Of a stretch of DNA of 10,097 bases, positions 7,215 through 10,097 are shown piece after piece. The notes beneath the pieces were generated by a model. That model saw nothing but the letters and a program-made list of their open reading frames with translations. It was not told the DNA's origin and searched no databases. Both the position numbers and the translations under genes were made by a program. How positions within the stretch are numbered: position 1 is the stretch's first letter; every line of letters begins with the position of its first letter. Location of the stretch: positions 1-10,097 of the forward strand of contig URSW01000044.1 in NCBI GenBank assembly GCA_900550625.1. The letters run 5' to 3'. Origin of the DNA: an uncultured Eubacteriales bacterium (GTDB lineage Bacteria; Bacillota; Clostridia; Oscillospirales; CAG-272).

Positions 7215-7252
7215 AAAAAACTCCTTCTCAAGAAACTTTTTTGTCATCTGTT

Positions 7253-7281
7253 ATTATACAATATACGCTGTGGAAAAACAA
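7253..7281 (-). promoter_or_regulatory. Sigma-A-type promoter of the NifU-like/GGGtGRT operon
   Basis: On the minus strand TTGTTT (7276-7281) and TATAAT (7253-7258) are separated by 17 bases, with a perfect -10. Transcription should begin near 7246, giving a leader of about 30 bases before ATG 7214. This also supports the downstream start choice for the scaffold gene. Confidence 0.75.
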
Positions 7282-7360
7282 TAGAAAAAGCGCAGAAAAC
7301 GATAAAAATTTACATTGAAAACACCCGCATTATCACGTCGGCGTCTTACGGCGAAAAAAT

Positions 7361-7377
7361 ATGCATATAATATACAT
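7361..7377. promoter_or_regulatory. AT-rich dyad between divergent promoters (possible operator)
   Basis: ATGCATATAATATACAT agrees with its own reverse complement at 14 of 17 positions. It lies 18 bases before the pyk -35 hexamer and about 80 bases behind the divergent -35 hexamer. It also contains TATAAT on the plus strand (7366-7371), but no usable -35 is seen 17 bases upstream. Its role as an operator is inference. Confidence 0.3.
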
Positions 7378-7395
7378 GAATTTTACGAAGTGCAA

Positions 7396-7424
7396 TTGAA
7401 TAAATATCACCGATATGATATAAT
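7396..7424 (+). promoter_or_regulatory. Sigma-A-type promoter of pyruvate kinase
   Basis: TTGAAT (7396-7401), a 17-base spacer and TATAAT (7419-7424), with an extended -10 TGA directly before it (7416-7418). A start near 7431 leaves an untranslated leader of roughly 114 bases. With a perfect -10, extended -10 and ideal spacing this should be strong, as expected for a glycolytic gene. Confidence 0.82.
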
Positions 7425-7430
7425 ATCTGC

Positions 7431-7544
7431 ATTATAAGATTTTTACTTCGCCGCACTGTTTTATCGGCAAGAATTTGTCGTGCAGTGCGCCGCCGAGGGA
7501 TTCGACCGAACACCGTTCGCCCGGCAGATCGAAAGGAATATCAA
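7431..7544 (+). promoter_or_regulatory. Structured 5' leader of pyruvate kinase mRNA
   Basis: The predicted leader folds into two elements. The first is a nested hairpin: outer stem CGCACTG/CAGTGCG (7452-7458 with 7483-7489) and inner stem CGGCAA/TTGTCG (7465-7470 with 7475-7480, one G-U pair) closed by GAAT. The second is a hairpin CGAAC/GTTCG (7507-7511 with 7515-7519), which can be extended by GGG/CCC (7497-7499 with 7520-7522) and GCC/GGC (7492-7494 with 7523-7525). The ribosome binding site AAAGGA (7532-7537) stays outside both. There is no U-run terminator, and I do not recognise a known riboswitch. Confidence 0.45.
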
Positions 7545-8972
7545 ATGAGAAGAACAAAAATAGTATGCACACTCGGACCGTCCTCAAACAGCGAATACGT
7601 TCTCCGCGAAATGCTTCTTGCGGGCATGAACATCGCGCGCCTCAATTTTTCGCACGGAAGCCATGACGACCACGCAAAAAACATAGAGACCTTCCGTCGC
7701 ATAAGAGACAGTCTCGGTGTTCCAGCCGCGATAATGCTCGATACGAAGGGACCCGAGATACGACTCGGCGAGATTATCGGAGGCAGTGCAACCCTGAAGG
7801 AAGGTGAGACCTTCATTCTCACCGCGCGCGATATCGAAGGAAGCGAAAAGGAAGTCTCCGTGACATACAAGCCCCTTGCGACGGAGCTCAAGGAAGGCGA
7901 TGTGGTCCTCATCGACGACGGAAGAATCTCGCTCAGAGTAACCGGGCTGACCGACACCGATGTGATCACAAAGGTCGAGATCGGCGGCAAGATATCGACT
8001 CACAAGGGAGTCAACATCCCCAACGTAAGCCTCGATATGCCGTATATCAGCAAGCAGGATGCCTCCGACCTCCTTTTCGGAATCGAACAGGGAGTGGATT
8101 TCGTCTCGGCATCGTTCGTGCGCAAGAAGGAAGACGTCATAGAGCTCCGCCGTTTTCTCGATTATCACGGCGGTCACGATATAAAAATAATCTCAAAGAT
8201 CGAAAACATCCAGGGTGTGATGAACTTTGACGAGATCCTCCGCTATTCCGACGGAATCATGATCGCGCGCGGAGACATGGGCGTCGAGATCGAATACGAA
8301 AAGCTCCCCGGAATCCAGAAGCGCTTCATCCGCGAATGCTATCAGGCGGGCAAAATGGTTATCTGCGCCACACAGATGCTTGAATCGATGATAACAAGCT
8401 CGACTCCGACCCGTGCGGAGATCACGGACGTCGCGAATGCCGTCTTTGACGGCGCATCCGCGATCATGCTGTCGGGCGAGACGGCAATGGGTGCGCATCC
8501 CGTGCTCGTGATCAAGGTAATGGCTAAGATCGCGGAGCAGGCGGAGCGCGATGCGATCGAACTCGGCGCGTACAGAAACATGCATTACGAGATCGACTAC
8601 GCCGACACGACAAACGCAATCTGCGACGCCGCCTGTACAACAGCCCGCGATATTAAGGCGGCGGCAATCATCGCCGTAACCAAATCGGGCGCAACCGCGC
8701 GCCGCGTATCGAAATTCCGTCCCACCCAGGCGATTATCGCCGCGACGCCGAGCGAAAAGACTTTCCATCAGCTCTCGCTCTCATGGGGCGTATTCCCCGT
8801 GCTTTCACTTCCGCAGGACGACACCGACCGTCTTTTCCGTCATGCGGTCGATTGCGGAAAGAAGCTTGAGCTGATCCATTCCGGCGAAAGAGTCGTCATA
8901 ACGGCGGGAGTTCCGCTCAACATTGCCGGCACGACAAACATCATCAAGGTCCAGACCGTAGACAGCTACTGA
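7545..8972 (+). CDS. pyk: Pyruvate kinase
   Basis: A 475-residue cytosolic pyruvate kinase: PEP + ADP to pyruvate + ATP, the last step of glycolysis. Landmarks: RLNFSHG at residues 32-38; LDTKGPEIR ending near 73; the mobile B domain (about 74-170, with DDGRISLRV); the active-site stretch ISKIENIQGV near 215-225, whose Lys is catalytic; IMIARGDMGVE near 240; and the PS00110-type Mg/substrate region around MLESMITSSTPTRAEITDVANAVFDGASAIMLSGETA (from about 279). The C-terminal allosteric domain ends at IIKVQTVDSY, without the PEP-utiliser-like extension found in Bacillus enzymes. Glu71, in GPEIR, corresponds to the Glu that marks K+-dependent enzymes, so K+ dependence is predicted, although the following position is Leu rather than the usual Thr. 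ATG 7545 is preceded by AAAGGA and matches the family N-terminus (RRTKIVCTLGPSS); an earlier in-frame ATG at 7485 adds 20 unrelated residues within the leader. Confidence 0.97.
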   Translation: MRRTKIVCTLGPSSNSEYVLREMLLAGMNIARLNFSHGSHDDHAKNIETFRRIRDSLGVPAAIMLDTKGPEIRLGEIIGGSATLKEGETFILTARDIEGSEKEVSVTYKPLATELKEGDVVLIDDGRISLRVTGLTDTDVITKVEIGGKISTHKGVNIPNVSLDMPYISKQDASDLLFGIEQGVDFVSASFVRKKEDVIELRRFLDYHGGHDIKIISKIENIQGVMNFDEILRYSDGIMIARGDMGVEIEYEKLPGIQKRFIRECYQAGKMVICATQMLESMITSSTPTRAEITDVANAVFDGASAIMLSGETAMGAHPVLVIKVMAKIAEQAERDAIELGAYRNMHYEIDYADTTNAICDAACTTARDIKAAAIIAVTKSGATARRVSKFRPTQAIIAATPSEKTFHQLSLSWGVFPVLSLPQDDTDRLFRHAVDCGKKLELIHSGERVVITAGVPLNIAGTTNIIKVQTVDSY

Positions 8973-8981
8973 TGCTCTCTG

Positions 8982-9012
8982 CCGCCGCATCGACGGATGC
9001 GGCGGGCTTTTT
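8982..9012 (+). terminator. Intrinsic terminator of pyruvate kinase
   Basis: A 10-bp GC-rich stem (8982-8991 with 8996-9005) around the loop GACG is followed by GC and five T (9008-9012). It begins 9 bases after the pyk stop. Confidence 0.85.
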
Positions 9013-9038
9013 ATCCGTGTACCGTTTCCGACAGCGTA

Positions 9039-9072
9039 AAAAGAGGCAATCCCGCACGGGATTGCCTCTTTT
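9039..9072 (-). terminator. Intrinsic terminator of the oadA/pycB-like gene
   Basis: A perfect 15-bp stem (9039-9053 with 9058-9072) around the loop GCAC. The minus-strand transcript ends CCTCTTTTT. It lies 20 bp after the stop of the carboxyltransferase gene. The plus-strand side also ends in TTTT, so it can back up the pyk terminator. Confidence 0.9.
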
Positions 9073-9092
9073 CTTTGTCTCGGAGCGAAAAC

Positions 9093-10097
9093 TTACTCGC
9101 TGAGATCCTGAACGTATATTGTGCGTACCGAGTTGTCGTCGGACGCTGCGGGAGCGGGTGCTTCCGCAGGTACGGGATTGTCGCGCGCCTCGAGGAATTT
9201 CGCAGCCACCTGAGGGAAGAGCGCATACGAAAGAACGTCCTCTTCCGATTTTGCAAGTCCCTTTGATTCCTCGCGGTACTTCTCAAGCTCGGGAGCTATG
9301 AGATCGGCGGGGCGGCAGGTTATGATCTCGGCATTGCCGATCGCCTTTTTGCGCACCTCTTCATTCACGGGAGCGGGAAGCTGTCCGTACTCTCCGCGGA
9401 GAAGTCCCTTTGACTCCTTAGTGACCATCTTGTAACGCTCGCCGGCAAGCACGTTGAGTACTGCCTGAGAGCCGACGATCTGGCTCGTCGGAGTTACAAG
9501 AGGCGGATATCCGAAGTCCTTTCTCACGCGCGGAACTTCCTCGAGGACATCGTAATATCTGTCCTCGGCATTCGCCTGCTTGAGCTGCGAAATAAGGTTG
9601 GAAAGCATTCCGCCGGGAACCTGATAAAGAAGTGTGTTCGTATCAACATTAAGCACCTTGGGATCAAGGAAGCCTTCCTTCTTCAGCTTCTCGGCAACCT
9701 TGCGGAAGTGGACGGCAGCCGCGGACAGCTTTGCAAGATCAAGTCCGGTATCGCGCTCGTCTCCCTTGAGGGTTGCGACGAGAGCTTCCGTGGAGGGCTG
9801 AGAAGTGCCGTTTGCAAGAGGCGAAAGCGCACAGTCAACTATATCGACGCCGGCGAGCACCGCCATGAGATACGTCATATCTCCGGTACCCGTCGTGTTG
9901 TGCGTGTGAAGGTGGATCGGCACGCTGATCTTTTCCTTCAGCGCCTTCACAAGCTTGAAAGCGTCCTTCGGAAGGAGGAGGTTTGCCATATCCTTGATGC
10001 AGATAGTATCGGCTCCCATCTCCTCAAGCTGACCCGCAAGGGCAACGAAGTAATCGTTATCGTGAACGGGGCTTACCGTGTAGCTGATCGCGGCTTC
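9093..10097 (-). CDS. Oxaloacetate decarboxylase alpha / pyruvate carboxylase subunit B (carboxyltransferase), 5'-truncated
   Basis: The fragment holds the C-terminal 334 residues; the N-terminus lies past the right edge. It begins in the HMGL-like TIM barrel, with SPVHDNDYF, then ICIKDMANLL (K35 of the fragment corresponds to the carbamylated active-site Lys of the family) and HLHTHNTTGTG (H62 and H64 are metal-ligand candidates). The conserved PYC/OADA domain follows, with YQVPGGMLSNL and TPTSQIVGSQAV. It transfers CO2 between carboxybiotin and pyruvate or oxaloacetate. The chain stops after a short Pro/Ala linker (PAEAPAPAASDD) and RTIYVQDLSE, with no biotinyl domain and no AMKM motif, so a separate biotin carrier protein is needed, probably encoded elsewhere. 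Without the partner genes I cannot say whether the complex is a Na+-pumping decarboxylase or a two-subunit pyruvate carboxylase; for that reason no symbol is given (oadA or pycB). Confidence 0.93.
   Translation of the reverse strand, partial: EAAISYTVSPVHDNDYFVALAGQLEEMGADTICIKDMANLLLPKDAFKLVKALKEKISVPIHLHTHNTTGTGDMTYLMAVLAGVDIVDCALSPLANGTSQPSTEALVATLKGDERDTGLDLAKLSAAAVHFRKVAEKLKKEGFLDPKVLNVDTNTLLYQVPGGMLSNLISQLKQANAEDRYYDVLEEVPRVRKDFGYPPLVTPTSQIVGSQAVLNVLAGERYKMVTKESKGLLRGEYGQLPAPVNEEVRKKAIGNAEIITCRPADLIAPELEKYREESKGLAKSEEDVLSYALFPQVAAKFLEARDNPVPAEAPAPAASDDNSVRTIYVQDLSE

Noticed and set aside
7215..7247. Upstream ATG at 7247 for the NifU-like protein (adds MTKKFLEKEFF)
   Set aside because: The strong AAGGAG lies just before ATG 7214, and the predicted transcript starts near 7246, which leaves no room for translation from 7247.
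7485..7544. Upstream in-frame ATG at 7485 for pyruvate kinase
   Set aside because: The added residues do not match the family, and the ribosome binding site and the conserved RRTKIVCTLGPS start point to 7545.

Overview
The window looks like chromosome of a Gram-positive anaerobe of the class Clostridia (Firmicutes), probably a gut Oscillospiraceae- or Christensenellales-like lineage. The basis is the protein families present: a large two-FtsX permease with a coiled-coil hairpin, an SLH-domain surface protein, a NifU-like/GGGtGRT pair, and an oxaloacetate decarboxylase alpha chain without its own biotinyl domain. Strong AGGAGG-type ribosome binding sites and sigma-A-like promoters fit the same group. 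This placement is inference. I see no tRNA, rRNA, insertion sequence, phage gene or CRISPR array.

Layout. (1) 2-3483, plus strand: the 3' part of an ABC ATPase gene, then its 1036-residue FtsX-type permease, joined by a TAATG stop/start overlap. A perfect 14-bp hairpin at 3551-3582 ends the unit. (2) 3613-5102, minus strand: a secreted SLH protein with two probable Ig/cadherin-like domains. About 100 bp downstream lies a 45-residue microprotein that is 69% Asn+Gln, is preceded by a good ribosome binding site, and is too short for usual gene-calling cut-offs. (3) 5103-5451: a gene-poor spacer with a GC-rich hairpin and degenerate short repeats. (4) 5500-7214, minus strand: a two-gene operon for a NifU/IscU-like scaffold protein and a GGGtGRT-family protein, with its own promoter and terminator. 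(5) 7215-7544: a divergent intergenic region with two well-formed promoters, an AT-rich dyad between them and a folded leader ahead of pyk. (6) 7545-8972, plus strand: pyruvate kinase with its terminator. (7) 9093-10097, minus strand: the C-terminal 334 residues of a pyruvate/oxaloacetate carboxyltransferase subunit, cut by the window edge.

How they work together. The ATPase and permease form one transporter. Pyruvate kinase and the OadA/PycB subunit both act at the PEP-pyruvate-oxaloacetate node, but they are convergent and separately terminated, so not an operon. The NifU-like/GGGtGRT pair is probably a functional unit in Fe-S or metal biochemistry; the reaction of the GGGtGRT protein is not known to me. 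The most unusual items are the Asn/Gln microprotein, the uncharacterised NifU-like/GGGtGRT pair, and the symmetric ~100-residue-per-arm coiled-coil hairpin in the permease.
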